From the NCBI RefSeq assembly GCF_000743705.1, contig NZ_JQEZ01000002.1, positions 351,250 through 415,249 of the forward strand: DNA of 64,000 nt, given 5' to 3'. Under the pieces are notes generated by a model. The model saw only the letters and a program-made list of their open reading frames with translations. It did not search any database and was not told where the DNA came from. The translations under genes were made by a program, and so were the position numbers. Each line of letters opens with the position of its first letter. The first letter of the stretch is position 1. Positions 44,085 through 53,764 of the stretch are shown piece after piece. The stretch comes from Ruegeria halocynthiae (GTDB taxonomy: Bacteria; Pseudomonadota; Alphaproteobacteria; Rhodobacterales; Rhodobacteraceae).

Positions 44085-44863
44085 TTGAATTCGGGCTTGC
44101 GACCCTGCATCTGCGCGGTGATGACCTCCATCTGATCGGGTTTGCCGATCAGTTCTACCTGTTCGGCGGATTCTTCAAGCAGAACGTCAGCGCGCGACTT
44201 GGCCTCGGCCACTTCGATCAGACGTTTCGCGGCGCGAATGGCGGATGGGCTTTTGCCCGCAATCTCTTCGGCCAGGGCCTGCGCCTCGGTCAGCGGGTCG
44301 TCGGACAGTCTGGTCACAAGGCCCCAATCGGCAGCCTGCTGCGCCCCGATGGGACGCGACGTGTAGGTCAAAAGGCGCAGCACATCCGACCGCACCAGTT
44401 GCGGCAACAGGGCCATGCCACCCATATCGGGGATGAGGCCCCATTTCATCTCTAACACCGCCAGTTTGCTTTCGGGATGGGCGATGCGGATATCTGCGCC
44501 CAGCGCGATTTGCAGCCCCCCGCCATAGGCCACCCCCTGAATGGCGCAGATGACCGGCACCGGAATGCGCCGCCAGGTCATGGCCAGTTCCTGCACCTCG
44601 TTGGCGTCTTGGTGGCTGCGGGCCATCAGCCATTCGGTTGGGTCTTTTTGAGCCATGGTAGCAAAGCTCGCCATGTCGAGCCCGGCGCAAAAGCTTTTGC
44701 CCTCACCCGACAGCACGACCGCGCGGGCGTCCGAGGCGGCGACCTCTTGCCCGGCAGACAGGATGGCCTTGATCATCGCGTCATCCAGCGCGTTCATCTT
44801 GTCGCCACGGGTCAATGTGACATGGGCAATGTGGTCTTTGTATTCGACTGATACGCGCGCCAT
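44081..44863 (-). CDS. Enoyl-CoA hydratase/isomerase family protein
   Basis: A 260-residue crotonase-fold protein: LTRGDKMNALDDAMIKAI, the CoA/oxyanion loop FCAGLDMASF, GVAYGGGLQIALGADIRIAH (second oxyanion half), KWGLIPDMGGM, and a C-terminal trimerisation part. The expected catalytic Glu in the loop G-x-x-P-D-M-G-G may be replaced (Asp/Met here), so a hydratase cannot be distinguished from an isomerase or decarboxylase. GGAGG is seven bases before the ATG at 44863. Substrate unknown; the overlapping VOC gene follows. Confidence 0.88.
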   Translation of the reverse strand: MARVSVEYKDHIAHVTLTRGDKMNALDDAMIKAILSAGQEVAASDARAVVLSGEGKSFCAGLDMASFATMAQKDPTEWLMARSHQDANEVQELAMTWRRIPVPVICAIQGVAYGGGLQIALGADIRIAHPESKLAVLEMKWGLIPDMGGMALLPQLVRSDVLRLLTYTSRPIGAQQAADWGLVTRLSDDPLTEAQALAEEIAGKSPSAIRAAKRLIEVAEAKSRADVLLEESAEQVELIGKPDQMEVITAQMQGRKPEFK

Positions 44864-44992
44864 TCGGGGGCCTCCGAAACCTGTTTTGCCAATCATGCCC
44901 CGAATGGTGGGCGCAATGCCACCACGACGTCAGGGCAAATTCGCTGTGGCGCAAGGCTTGCTCAAACCCTCGCCCTGCGCTTATCTGCGCGT

Positions 44993-46105
44993 ATGACCGG
45001 ACCTCGTTACACAGCCCTCGCCGACTCCCTTCCCGCAACCGTGCCCTTTGTCGGCCCCGAAACGCAGGAGCGTCAGCGCGGCGCACCATTTGTTGCCCGG
45101 CTTGGGGCGAATGAAAGCCTGTTTGGCCCCTCGCCGCGCGCCGTTGACGCAATGGCGCAAGCGGCGAGTGAGGTCTGGATGTATGGTGATCCGGAAAACC
45201 ATGACCTGCGTCATGCTTTGGCCGATCACCACGGGGTATCGCCGGACCACATTGTCGTAGGTGAAGGGATCGACGGGTTGTTGGGGTATCTGGTGCGACT
45301 GATTGTCGGGCCAGGCGATGCGGTGGTGACGTCAGAGGGGGCTTATCCGACGTTCAACTACCACGTCGCAGGTTTTGGCGGGGCTCTGCACAAGGTGGCG
45401 TATCGGGGCGATCACGAAGACCCGGCGGCGTTGTTTGCCAAAGCTGCTGAGGTTGACGCGAAGCTGGTCTATCTGGCCAATCCGGACAATCCGATGGGCA
45501 GCTGGCATTCCGGGGCTGACATTGTTACAGCGCTGGATGATTTGCCCGCAGGCTGTCTGTTGGTGCTGGATGAGGCTTATGTCGAATGCGCGCCTGAAGG
45601 CACCGCAGCGCCAGTTGCGGCGGATGATCCGCGTGTGATCCGGATGCGGACCTTTTCCAAGGTTTACGGCATGGCGGGGGCAAGGGTCGGTTATGCGATG
45701 GCTGCGCCTGGGCTGATTTCGGCGTTCAACAAAGTGCGCAATCATTTCGGGGTGAACCGGGTGGCACAGGCTGGGGCGATTGCGGCTTTGACGGATGACG
45801 CCTGGCTGGCTGACGTGCAGCGGCGGATCGCTGAGGCGCGCGAGCGGATTGGTCAGATCGCGGGGGAGAATGGGTTGGTGCCCTTGCCCTCGGCCACCAA
45901 TTTTGTGGCGATTGACTGCGGGCGGGACGGCGTGTTTGCAAAGGCCGCTCTGGACGCGCTGGTGGCGCAGGGTATTTTTGTGCGGATGCCGTTTGCAGCG
46001 CCGCAGAACCGGTGCATTCGGGTCAGCTGTGGAGAGGCAGTTGATCTGGATGCCTTTGCCGCAGCCTTGCCCAAGGCACTGGCGGCGGCGTTGGAGGTGA
46101 CCTGA
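44993..46105 (+). CDS. HisC-like PLP-dependent aminotransferase
   Basis: A 370-residue fold-type I aminotransferase of the histidinol-phosphate group. Core features: RLGANESLFGPSPRAVDAM at the substrate entrance, VVGEGIDGLLGYLVR, LVYLANPDNPMGS (PLP/substrate Asn), LDEAYVEC, and the Schiff-base lysine K223 in TFSKVYGMAGARVGYAMA, then the Arg in RCIRVSCG. The true histidine operon is elsewhere, so it may act on phenylalanine/tyrosine or another amino acid. Downstream is the 46116 repeat, then a convergent aminotransferase. Confidence 0.88.
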   Translation: MTGPRYTALADSLPATVPFVGPETQERQRGAPFVARLGANESLFGPSPRAVDAMAQAASEVWMYGDPENHDLRHALADHHGVSPDHIVVGEGIDGLLGYLVRLIVGPGDAVVTSEGAYPTFNYHVAGFGGALHKVAYRGDHEDPAALFAKAAEVDAKLVYLANPDNPMGSWHSGADIVTALDDLPAGCLLVLDEAYVECAPEGTAAPVAADDPRVIRMRTFSKVYGMAGARVGYAMAAPGLISAFNKVRNHFGVNRVAQAGAIAALTDDAWLADVQRRIAEARERIGQIAGENGLVPLPSATNFVAIDCGRDGVFAKAALDALVAQGIFVRMPFAAPQNRCIRVSCGEAVDLDAFAAALPKALAAALEVT

Positions 46106-46115
46106 ACCGGGCGAA

Positions 46116-46190
46116 GGGGGCTGTCTGCCCCCTCTTGGCCCATTGGGCCAATTCACCCCCGAGGATATTTTTAGCCATATGAAGCTGGGA
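46116..46190. repeat. Rhodobacteraceae-type intergenic repeat element
   Basis: GGGGGC (46116-46121) pairs with GCCCCC (46127-46132). Then comes TTGGCCC-ATT-GGGCCAA (46135-46151), followed by TTCACCCCCGAGGATATTTTTAGCC with CATATGAAGCTGGG. It resembles the repeats at 59250 and 30734 and lies between two convergent aminotransferase genes, where it could end transcription. Confidence 0.8.
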
Positions 46191-46204
46191 GGCTTTGTGC
46201 TGAT

Positions 46205-47395
46205 TTATTTGGCCAGAGCGGCGGCGGCGGCCTCTAACGCGCCTGTCCCGCGTGGGATGTTCAGGGCGGCCATGGCGGTTTCGACGCCGCCCAGCATTGC
46301 CATGATCATCTGACCGTTCACGTGGCCCATGTGGCCCAGGCGGAAACAGCCGTCCCAATCCTCCATCCCCAGCCCGATGCCCAGCGTCAGGCCCAGGTTG
46401 AATTCGGTGTATTCCCTGAGTGGCGTACCGCGCGCCTCGGTCAGGCGCAGGGCCGTGACGGCGCGGCTGCGGTGGGCGCGGTCGGTGACATTGAGGTGCA
46501 AGGCTTCGCCCTGCGCCCAGGCCTCGCAAGCGGCCCAGACCGCTTGGGCCAGACGTTCGTGACGGGCCCAGACATGTTCGATTCCTTCGGCGTGGATCAT
46601 GTCCAGCGCGGCGCGCAGGCCATAGAGGTGATGGGTGGGCGCGGTGCCGTCGAAATGCTGATAGAAGATTTCCGGGTTGGCGCGCGGTTGCCAGTCCCAG
46701 TATTTTGACACGCGCGGCATCGTGACCCGTTTGGCCTGCGCCTTGTCGTTAAAAAAGACAAACCCCATGCCCGCTGGGGTCATCAGCCCTTTTTGACAGG
46801 CGCTGACGGTGACGTCGACGCCCCAAGCGTCCATCTCGAACCGGTCGCAGCCCAGCGAGGCGATGCAATCGGCCATCAGCAGCGCGGGGTGGTTCAGGTC
46901 GTCGAGCAGCGCCCGCAGTGCCGGGATGTCGTTGCGGATGGAGCTTGAAGTATCCACGTGCACCGCCAGAACCGCCTTGATCCGATGCGCCGTGTCTGCG
47001 CGCAGGGCGTCCGCGATGCGGTTGATATCCCAGGGAGCGGAGGGGCCGAAATCAATCACTTCGGCCTGCGCGCCGATGCCTTCGGCCATTTCCGCCCAAC
47101 CGTGGGTGAACCGACCGGATGCGGGGGCCAGGATGACTTCGCCCGGGGCGATGACGTTGGACAGCGCGGCCTCCCACGTGCCGTGGCCGTTGGCGATATA
47201 GATGGCAACGTTGTGGCGCGTGCGAGCGACCCGGCGCAGGTCCTCCAGAAGCGCGGGCATCATCTCGATCAGCTCGCCGTCATAGATATTCGGCGACGGG
47301 CGGTGCATGGCCTGCAGCACTGCGTCGGGCATGACCGAGGGGCCGGGTATCGCCAGATATGCGCGCCCCTGCGCGAGAGAGATTTGGTTTGTCAT
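46205..47395 (-). CDS. Class V aminotransferase, serine/alanine/aspartate--glyoxylate type
   Basis: A 396-residue class V PLP enzyme. IPGPSVMP near the N-terminus, ANGHGTWEAALSNVIAPGE, HVDTSSSIRNDI, LLMADCIASLGC and the Schiff-base lysine K202 in SACQKGLMTPAGMGF fit the alanine/serine/aspartate-glyoxylate group, including methylotrophic SgaA and the beta-hydroxyaspartate-cycle enzyme BhcA. The other bhc genes and the serine-cycle genes are not in the window, so the amino donor is uncertain. The 51-base gap to eda suggests independent transcription from the ED operon. Confidence 0.9.
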   Translation of the reverse strand: MTNQISLAQGRAYLAIPGPSVMPDAVLQAMHRPSPNIYDGELIEMMPALLEDLRRVARTRHNVAIYIANGHGTWEAALSNVIAPGEVILAPASGRFTHGWAEMAEGIGAQAEVIDFGPSAPWDINRIADALRADTAHRIKAVLAVHVDTSSSIRNDIPALRALLDDLNHPALLMADCIASLGCDRFEMDAWGVDVTVSACQKGLMTPAGMGFVFFNDKAQAKRVTMPRVSKYWDWQPRANPEIFYQHFDGTAPTHHLYGLRAALDMIHAEGIEHVWARHERLAQAVWAACEAWAQGEALHLNVTDRAHRSRAVTALRLTEARGTPLREYTEFNLGLTLGIGLGMEDWDGCFRLGHMGHVNGQMIMAMLGGVETAMAALNIPRGTGALEAAAAALAK

Positions 47396-47446
47396 GGGGT
47401 CAACCTGTCTGAATTGACGCTTACCCTAACGTGGGTTTGCGCGCCG

Positions 47447-48079
47447 TCAATCCATCAGCTTTGACGCCTCGCTCGCGAGGGTTTCGATCCCGGCCCAGTC
47501 GCCATTCGTGACCAACTGTTTGGGCGCGACCCAGCTGCCACCGGCGCAGATCACGTTGGGCAACGACAGGTAATCGCGCGCGTTTTCAGGTGACACGCCA
47601 CCCGTTGGGCAAAAGCTGATCTGCGGCAGGGGCGCACCGATGGCCTTGAGGGCGGGTGCGCCACCCGAGGCCTCGGCCGGGAAGAATTTCAGCATGTCAT
47701 AGCCCTGTTCCAACAGGCGCATCGCCTCGCTGGCGGTTGCCGCGCCGGGCAGCAGGGGCAGGCCCTCGGCCTCGCACGCGGCGATCAGGGTATCGGTCGC
47801 ACCGGGTGAGACGCCGAATTGCGCGCCCGCCTGTTTTGCGGCGCGGACGTCATCGGGCGTGACCAGCGTGCCCGCGCCAACAACGCCGCCGGGCACCTGC
47901 GCCATGGCGCGGATGGCGTCCAGCGCGGCCGGGGTGCGCAGGGTGACTTCCAATGCGGGCAGGCCACCGGCGACAAGCGCCTCGGCCAGTGGGCGGGCCT
48001 GCGCGGCGTCTTCGATGACCAGAACCGGGACGATGGGCGCAAGGGCGCAGATCTCGCGGGTGCGTTGGGTTTTTGACAT
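47447..48079 (-). CDS. eda: KDPG aldolase (2-dehydro-3-deoxyphosphogluconate aldolase)
   Basis: A 210-residue class I aldolase splitting KDPG into pyruvate and glyceraldehyde-3-phosphate, the last Entner-Doudoroff step. Catalytic Schiff-base lysine K131 in DMLKFFPAEAS, general base E44 in LEVTLRT, and the phosphate site CPTGGVSPENA near 160 are present. It follows edd with only three bases between them. No terminator with a good T-run was found in the 51 bases before the aminotransferase. Confidence 0.96.
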   Translation of the reverse strand: MSKTQRTREICALAPIVPVLVIEDAAQARPLAEALVAGGLPALEVTLRTPAALDAIRAMAQVPGGVVGAGTLVTPDDVRAAKQAGAQFGVSPGATDTLIAACEAEGLPLLPGAATASEAMRLLEQGYDMLKFFPAEASGGAPALKAIGAPLPQISFCPTGGVSPENARDYLSLPNVICAGGSWVAPKQLVTNGDWAGIETLASEASKLMD

Positions 48080-48082
48080 GGC

Positions 48083-49888
48083 TTACGCTCCGAATATGCT
48101 GGCGCCGGCATCCGCCGAACCGACCGCGTTGCGGAAAGGGGCAAACAGATCGCGCCCGACGCCATGTTGGTTGGCCGACAGATCCGCGATGACCGGGGCG
48201 CGGTCCAACACGCCGGGGGTGAGGATCTCTAACTCACCCTGCACCGCGTCGACACGCAGCAGGTCGCCGTCTTGCAGACAGGCGATGGGACCGGCGTCCA
48301 GCGCCTCGGGGGAAACATGGATGGCGGCGGGCACCTTGCCCGAGGCCCCGGACATGCGACCATCGGTGACCAGCGCCACTTTTTGGCCGCGACCCTGAAG
48401 GATCGACAGGATCGGCGTCAGCGAGTGCAACTCGGGCATGCCGTTGGCCTTGGGTCCCTGAAAACGGACCACGACGATGGTGTCACCGGTGAACTCCCCG
48501 GCTTTGAAGGCGGTCTTGACAGCGTCCTGGTCGTGGAACACGCGCACGGGCGCTTCGACCACCTGATGTTCGGGGGCGACGGCCGAGACCTTCATGACTG
48601 CGGTGCCCAGATTGCCTGTCAGACGTGACAGTCCGCCGGTGGGTTGGAACGGGTCCTTGGCGGGCCTTACAATCTTGTCATTCAGGCTATGGCCTGCGCC
48701 TTGTTGCCAGACCAGTTCATCGTCGATCAGCTTGGGTTCTTGCGTATAGTGATGCAGGCCCTGCCCCGCGACGGTCAGCGTATCAGGGTGCAGCAAGCCA
48801 TTTTCTAACAGGGTTCCGATGCAGTACCCCAGACCACCGGCAGCGTGGAAATGGTTCACATCGGCCAGACCGTTGGGATAGACCCGCGCCACCAGAGGGA
48901 CCACGGCAGAGATGTCGGAAAAATCATGCCAATCCAGCACGATGCCACCCGCCCGCGCCATGGCGATCAGGTGGATCAACAGGTTGGTTGAACCGCCCGT
49001 GGCCATCAGCCCGACGATGCCGTTCACAAAGGCGCGTTCGTCCAGCACCTGATACACGGGCGTATAGTCATTCCCCAGCGCGCTGAGAGACAGGGCACGG
49101 CGCGCGCCTTCTTCGGTCAGCGCATCACGCAACGGCGTGTTGGGATTGACAAAGCTGGAGCCCGGCAGGTGCAGGCCCATGAACTCCATCAGCATCTGGT
49201 TGGTGTTGGCGGTGCCATAAAATGTGCAGGTTCCGGGACCGTGATAAGCGGCCATCTCGGCGGCCATAAGCTCGTCCCGGCCTATTTCTCCGGCAGCGAA
49301 TTTCTGGCGGATCTTGGCCTTTTCGTCGTTGGGCAGACCGCTGGTCATGGGACCGGCAGGCAGAAAGACCGCAGGCAGGTGGCCAAAAGCCTGTGCGCCA
49401 ATCACAAGGCCCGGCACGATCTTGTCGCAGACGCCAAGGAACACCGCGGCGTCATAGGTGTTATGGCTGAGTGCCACGCCCGTCGCCAAAGCAATCACAT
49501 CGCGGGAAAACAGCGACAGCTCCATCCCCGCCTCGCCCTGCGTAACGCCATCACACATGGCCGGTACACCACCGGCAACCTGCGCCGTCCCTCCTGCCGC
49601 GCGGATCGCGTCGCGGATCAGACCCGGATAACGTTCAAACGGCTGATGCGCCGAGAGCATGTCGTTGTAAGCGGTGACGATGCCCAGATTTCCGGCGGTG
49701 CCGGTGGCCATCGACTGCTGATCCTGCCCCGCCCCGGCATAGGCATGGGCCTGACCGCTGCACGACAGATGCGCCCGGGCCGGGCCTTTGGCGCGGGCCT
49801 GCTCCATCCGGTCCAGATGCGGGCCGCGCAGGTCGGCGCTGCGGTCGATGATCCGCTGGGTGACTTCGGTGATAACCTTGTGAACCAC
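48083..49888 (-). CDS. edd: 6-Phosphogluconate dehydratase
   Basis: A 601-residue member of the IlvD/Edd family that dehydrates 6-phosphogluconate to KDPG. Iron-sulfur Cys are visible in [29 protein letters not shown] and [21 protein letters not shown]. The conserved [10 protein letters not shown] and the C-terminal block [23 protein letters not shown] are also present. It is linked to zwf by one base and to eda by three, so zwf-edd-eda form one transcript. Confidence 0.97.
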   Translation of the reverse strand: MVHKVITEVTQRIIDRSADLRGPHLDRMEQARAKGPARAHLSCSGQAHAYAGAGQDQQSMATGTAGNLGIVTAYNDMLSAHQPFERYPGLIRDAIRAAGGTAQVAGGVPAMCDGVTQGEAGMELSLFSRDVIALATGVALSHNTYDAAVFLGVCDKIVPGLVIGAQAFGHLPAVFLPAGPMTSGLPNDEKAKIRQKFAAGEIGRDELMAAEMAAYHGPGTCTFYGTANTNQMLMEFMGLHLPGSSFVNPNTPLRDALTEEGARRALSLSALGNDYTPVYQVLDERAFVNGIVGLMATGGSTNLLIHLIAMARAGGIVLDWHDFSDISAVVPLVARVYPNGLADVNHFHAAGGLGYCIGTLLENGLLHPDTLTVAGQGLHHYTQEPKLIDDELVWQQGAGHSLNDKIVRPAKDPFQPTGGLSRLTGNLGTAVMKVSAVAPEHQVVEAPVRVFHDQDAVKTAFKAGEFTGDTIVVVRFQGPKANGMPELHSLTPILSILQGRGQKVALVTDGRMSGASGKVPAAIHVSPEALDAGPIACLQDGDLLRVDAVQGELEILTPGVLDRAPVIADLSANQHGVGRDLFAPFRNAVGSADAGASIFGA

Positions 49889-49889
49889 T

Positions 49890-51335
49890 TTAACCTCCGA
49901 TCTGACGCCAGCGGCGTCCGTCGCGATGCATCAGCATCAATGCTTCTTCCGGGCCGGAACTGCCCTGATCATAGCGCGACGGGCGGTCGCCGCGATCTTC
50001 CCAGCCCTGGATGATGGGATCAACCCACGCCCAGGCGGCCTCGGCCTCGTCCCCGCGCATGAACAAGGTCTGGTCCCCGCGAATGACATCCATCACCAGC
50101 CGCTCATAGGCGTCGGGCGCGCTGGCCTCGGCACCCAGCGCATCGGCAAAGCTCATGTCCAGCGCAACATCGGACAGGCGGAAACCGCCCGGCCCGGGGT
50201 CTTTGATCGTGGTGCGCAGGGTGATGCCTTCGTCCGGTTGCAGGCGGATCACCAGCACGTTGCCATGCAGCGGGCCCACGTTTGGGAAAATCGTATGCGG
50301 CGGGTCGCGGAAAAACACCGCAATCTCGGACTCGCGGGCGCGCAGGCGCTTACCGGTGCGCAGATAGAACGGCACCCCGGCCCAGCGCCAATTGCCCAGA
50401 TGCACCTTGAGCGCGATGAAACTTTCGGTGCGACTGGCAGGGTTGCCGACGTGATCGACATAGCCACCTTCGCCCTTTTCCGCCCGGTATTGGCCACGCG
50501 CAATATCTGCCTGAGCAACGGGCTCCAATGCCTCGATAACCTTGACCTTTTCGTCGCGTACAGCATTGGGCGCAAACTTTGACGGGGGTTCCATCGCGGT
50601 CAGACACAAAAGCTGCACCAGATGGTTCTGGATCATGTCACGCATCGCGCCGGATTGGTCGTAATAGGCCGCGCGCCCTTCGACGCCGACGGTTTCCGCC
50701 ACGGTGATCTGGACGTGGTCGATATGGGTGGAATTCCACAGCGGCTCAAACAGCGAATTGGCAAAGCGCAGGGCCATCAGATTCTGCACGGTTTCCTTAC
50801 CCAGATAATGGTCGATCCGGTAAATCTGATGTTCTTCGAAACAGGCGCGCAGCCCTTCGTTCAACGCCCTGGCCGAGGCCAAATCATGCCCAAAGGGTTT
50901 TTCCACCACGATACGGCTGTCGGGCGTGGCAAGGCCGTGGTCGTTCAACCGCTGCGCGATGCCCGAGAACAGGTTTGGTCCGACAGACAGGTAAAACGCC
51001 CGCACGACATCCGGACGCAGAGCTTTGACCAGACTGTCCCACCCGGTATCGCCCAGCGCATCGACCGGCACATATTCAACACGGGTCAGAAACTGATCCA
51101 GCACATCCTGTTTGAATTCTGGCGCGAATTTCTTCATCGCGGCGCGGATTTGATCGCGAAACGCGTTGCTGTCCATATCGGACCGGGCCGTCCCGATGAT
51201 CCTTGCATCATCCGGCATCTGGCCCACTTCGTAGCGGTGATACAGGCCCGGTAAGATTTTACGCTGGGCCAGATCGCCGGTTGCGCCGAACAACACAAGG
51301 TCGAACGGGATTACCGGAATTACGCGTGAAACCAT
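49890..51335 (-). CDS. zwf: Glucose-6-phosphate 1-dehydrogenase
   Basis: A 481-residue enzyme oxidising glucose-6-phosphate and giving NADPH. The NADP fold starts [19 protein letters not shown]; the substrate/catalytic site is [14 protein letters not shown] with the active His, and the C-terminal domain contains [19 protein letters not shown] lies seven bases before the ATG. pgl (6-phosphogluconolactonase), which often sits between zwf and edd in this group, is absent here. The operator at 51404 lies about 70 bases upstream, suggesting control by a LacI-family regulator. Confidence 0.97.
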   Translation of the reverse strand: MVSRVIPVIPFDLVLFGATGDLAQRKILPGLYHRYEVGQMPDDARIIGTARSDMDSNAFRDQIRAAMKKFAPEFKQDVLDQFLTRVEYVPVDALGDTGWDSLVKALRPDVVRAFYLSVGPNLFSGIAQRLNDHGLATPDSRIVVEKPFGHDLASARALNEGLRACFEEHQIYRIDHYLGKETVQNLMALRFANSLFEPLWNSTHIDHVQITVAETVGVEGRAAYYDQSGAMRDMIQNHLVQLLCLTAMEPPSKFAPNAVRDEKVKVIEALEPVAQADIARGQYRAEKGEGGYVDHVGNPASRTESFIALKVHLGNWRWAGVPFYLRTGKRLRARESEIAVFFRDPPHTIFPNVGPLHGNVLVIRLQPDEGITLRTTIKDPGPGGFRLSDVALDMSFADALGAEASAPDAYERLVMDVIRGDQTLFMRGDEAEAAWAWVDPIIQGWEDRGDRPSRYDQGSSGPEEALMLMHRDGRRWRQIGG

Positions 51336-51403
51336 CGGCGGGCTCCTTCAGTTCTCACCTGAGCCACTTTAGCACCTCAATCCGCAAGTACCCGTGGCGT
51401 GGG

Positions 51404-51423
51404 GCATGTTATCGCTAACATGC
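51404..51423. promoter_or_regulatory. LacI-family-like operator (CceR-type) upstream of zwf-edd-eda
   Basis: GCATGTTA at 51404-51411 and TAACATGC at 51416-51423 are perfect 8-bp arms around TCGC. The core ATGTTATCGCTAACAT is the classic LacI-family operator pattern and matches TGTTA-N4-TAACA sites described for CceR, a central-carbon regulator that controls the Entner-Doudoroff genes in Rhodobacter. It lies between ptsP and zwf, 69 bases before the zwf ATG. Confidence 0.75.
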
Positions 51424-51474
51424 ATGCATTGAATAGGGACCATAACCGCAGAATGCAAGTCCGGATTTGGGATA

Positions 51475-53718
51475 TCACCCCTGACTGCGCAGCCATTCCA
51501 TCACAGCCGGGCGTACGGATTGTTCCCCCCGGTGGCGCGCATCGGCGATGATCTTGCGCAGCGCCTGCAGATCGGCGCGCAACAAGACGCTTTTGACCGG
51601 GCCGATCGAGGCCGGGCGCATCGACAGCGACCGGATGCCCATGGCTGCCAGACACAGTGCTTCGACCGGGCGGCCAGCATCTTCGCCACAAAAGCTGAGC
51701 GGCGTGTTCGAGGCATTACAACGCTCGACGATGCGTTCCATAAACGTCAGGAAACTGACGTTCAGAGTGTCGTAGCGGCGACGCACCAACTCGTTTTCAC
51801 GGTCAGCGGCAAAAAAGAACTGCTTCAGGTCGTTGCCGCCGATTGAGATGAAATCCACCTCGTCAAAGAATTTCTGCGGTGCAAAGGCTAGTGACGGGGT
51901 TTCCAGCATCGCGCCAACCTCAAGAGATTCCGGCAGGACATGGCCCAGCCGCTTTTCCCGTTCGATGGTCTTGTTGACCTCCCACCGCGCTTCGCGGAAT
52001 TCTTCGGCTTGTGCAACAAAGGGAAACATCAGCGTCAGCGGGCGGCCATTGGCAGCACGCATGAGGGCCTGTAGCTGCATCCGCATCACGCCACGCTTGT
52101 CCAGACCGACCCGGATCGCGCGCCAGCCCAGCGCCGGGTTGGGTTCGGCCACATGTTTCATATAGGGCAGAACCTTGTCCGAGCCGATATCCAGCGTCCG
52201 AAACACCACCCGCATATCCCCCGCCGCGTCCAGAACGCGCTGATATTGCGTCACAAGTTCGGACCGTTTAGGCATCTGGTTGCGGATCAGGAACTGCAAC
52301 TCGGTGCGGAACAGGCCCACGCCCTCGGCACCCGAGTTATGCAGGGACGGCAGATCGGCCATCAGGCCCGCGTTCATCACCAGATTGATCCGCTCTCCAT
52401 CCCGGGTCACAGTCGGGGTATCACGGATCGAGGCGTATCGCTCCTGGGCTTTGGCCTGCATGGCGATCTTGTCACGGAACGCGCTGACTACCGTATCCTC
52501 GGGGCGCAGGTGCACGACCCCATGATCCCCATCGACAAGGACATGATCGCCGTTCAACGCTTCGGTCGTGATACGCCCCACATGCACCACCAGTGGAATT
52601 GCCAGCGCACGGGCGACAATGGTGGCATGGCTGCCAACGGACCCTTCTTCCAGAACGATCCCTTTCAGCGACCTGCCATATTCCAGCAGATCACCGGGGC
52701 CGATATTGCGGGCAATCAGGATCGGGTCTGGCGGCAAATCCGCACTATTGGTATTTCCCTGCCCGGTCAGAATGCGCAGCAGACGGTTGCTGAGGTCATC
52801 CAGATCGGCCAGCCTTTCGCGCAAATACGGATCGGTGACCTGGCTCATCCGGGCGCGGGCTTGGGATTGTTCCTTTTCAACCGCTGCCTCGGCGCTGAGG
52901 CCCAGGGTAATGTCCTCTTCCATCCGGCGCATCCAGCCCTTGGAATTGGCGAACATGCGATAGGCTTCCAGAACCTGCAACTGCTCGGAATCGCCGCCCT
53001 TTGAGATTTCGAGCATCTTGTCGACGCCCACGCGCAATTCTTCAACCGCTTCGGCCAGGCGTTCCTGTTCCCGCTGCGGATCATCCGCAATAGGATTGGT
53101 CACCACGACCCGCGGCTCATGAAGCCAGACATGCCCTTCGGCAGACCCTTCCTGTGCCGGGCCGCCCCGCAGCAGAATTGATTGCTGATGCAATGGCGAC
53201 AGGGCCGCGCCTTCACCGATGAAAGCGCCCAGTTCGGCCATCTCGGCCAGAACCATGGCAACCACCTCAAGCGCATAGACCTCATCGGCTGAGAACTCTC
53301 GCGCCTCGCGCGATTGTACCACCAGCACACCCAGCTTTTGACCCAGCCGTTGAACAGGCACGCCAAGGAACGACGAAAACCGCTCCTCTCCTGTTTCTGG
53401 CATGTACCGGAAGCCCTTGGCTGACGGCGCGTCGGCGGTGTTTACCACCTTGCCCGACTTGGCCACGCGGCCCACCAGCCCCTCGCCCATGCGCATACGG
53501 GTCTTATGGACCGCCTCGGGTGTCAGGCCCTCGGTCGCGCATAATTCCAGAGTGTCTTCGTCGCGGAACAGATAGACCGAGCAGACCTCGGCCCGGATGC
53601 TATCAGCAATCAGATGCGTGATCCGGTCAAGACGTTCCTGACCGGCCGCTTCGCTTGCCATCTCTTCGCGCAACCGCCCCAGCAGCTTGCGAGATTCTGT
53701 TTCGGTGCCGTCCGCCAT
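51475..53718 (-). CDS. ptsP: PTS enzyme I of the nitrogen PTS (EI-Ntr, GAF-containing)
   Basis: A 747-residue phosphoenolpyruvate-protein phosphotransferase. An N-terminal GAF domain (about 20-165; VCSVYLFRDEDTLELCATEGL) is followed by the PTS-HPr-binding and phospho-His domain with active H364 in GSVGSHATIVARALAIP, then the PEP-binding domain with FRTELQFLIRNQMP, GWRAIRVGLDK, and the C-terminal Cys in LSFCGEDAGRPVEAL. EI-Ntr phosphorylates NPr/IIA-Ntr, tuned by nitrogen and energy status. Ends next to the zwf promoter; npr and ptsN are elsewhere. lysC lies upstream on the same strand with a 46-base gap. Confidence 0.95.
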   Translation of the reverse strand: MADGTETESRKLLGRLREEMASEAAGQERLDRITHLIADSIRAEVCSVYLFRDEDTLELCATEGLTPEAVHKTRMRMGEGLVGRVAKSGKVVNTADAPSAKGFRYMPETGEERFSSFLGVPVQRLGQKLGVLVVQSREAREFSADEVYALEVVAMVLAEMAELGAFIGEGAALSPLHQQSILLRGGPAQEGSAEGHVWLHEPRVVVTNPIADDPQREQERLAEAVEELRVGVDKMLEISKGGDSEQLQVLEAYRMFANSKGWMRRMEEDITLGLSAEAAVEKEQSQARARMSQVTDPYLRERLADLDDLSNRLLRILTGQGNTNSADLPPDPILIARNIGPGDLLEYGRSLKGIVLEEGSVGSHATIVARALAIPLVVHVGRITTEALNGDHVLVDGDHGVVHLRPEDTVVSAFRDKIAMQAKAQERYASIRDTPTVTRDGERINLVMNAGLMADLPSLHNSGAEGVGLFRTELQFLIRNQMPKRSELVTQYQRVLDAAGDMRVVFRTLDIGSDKVLPYMKHVAEPNPALGWRAIRVGLDKRGVMRMQLQALMRAANGRPLTLMFPFVAQAEEFREARWEVNKTIEREKRLGHVLPESLEVGAMLETPSLAFAPQKFFDEVDFISIGGNDLKQFFFAADRENELVRRRYDTLNVSFLTFMERIVERCNASNTPLSFCGEDAGRPVEALCLAAMGIRSLSMRPASIGPVKSVLLRADLQALRKIIADARHRGEQSVRPAVMEWLRSQG

Positions 53719-53764
53719 GGCCCAACCAATTTAGTGTGTCAGGCGATATCCTTGGCTGAAACGC

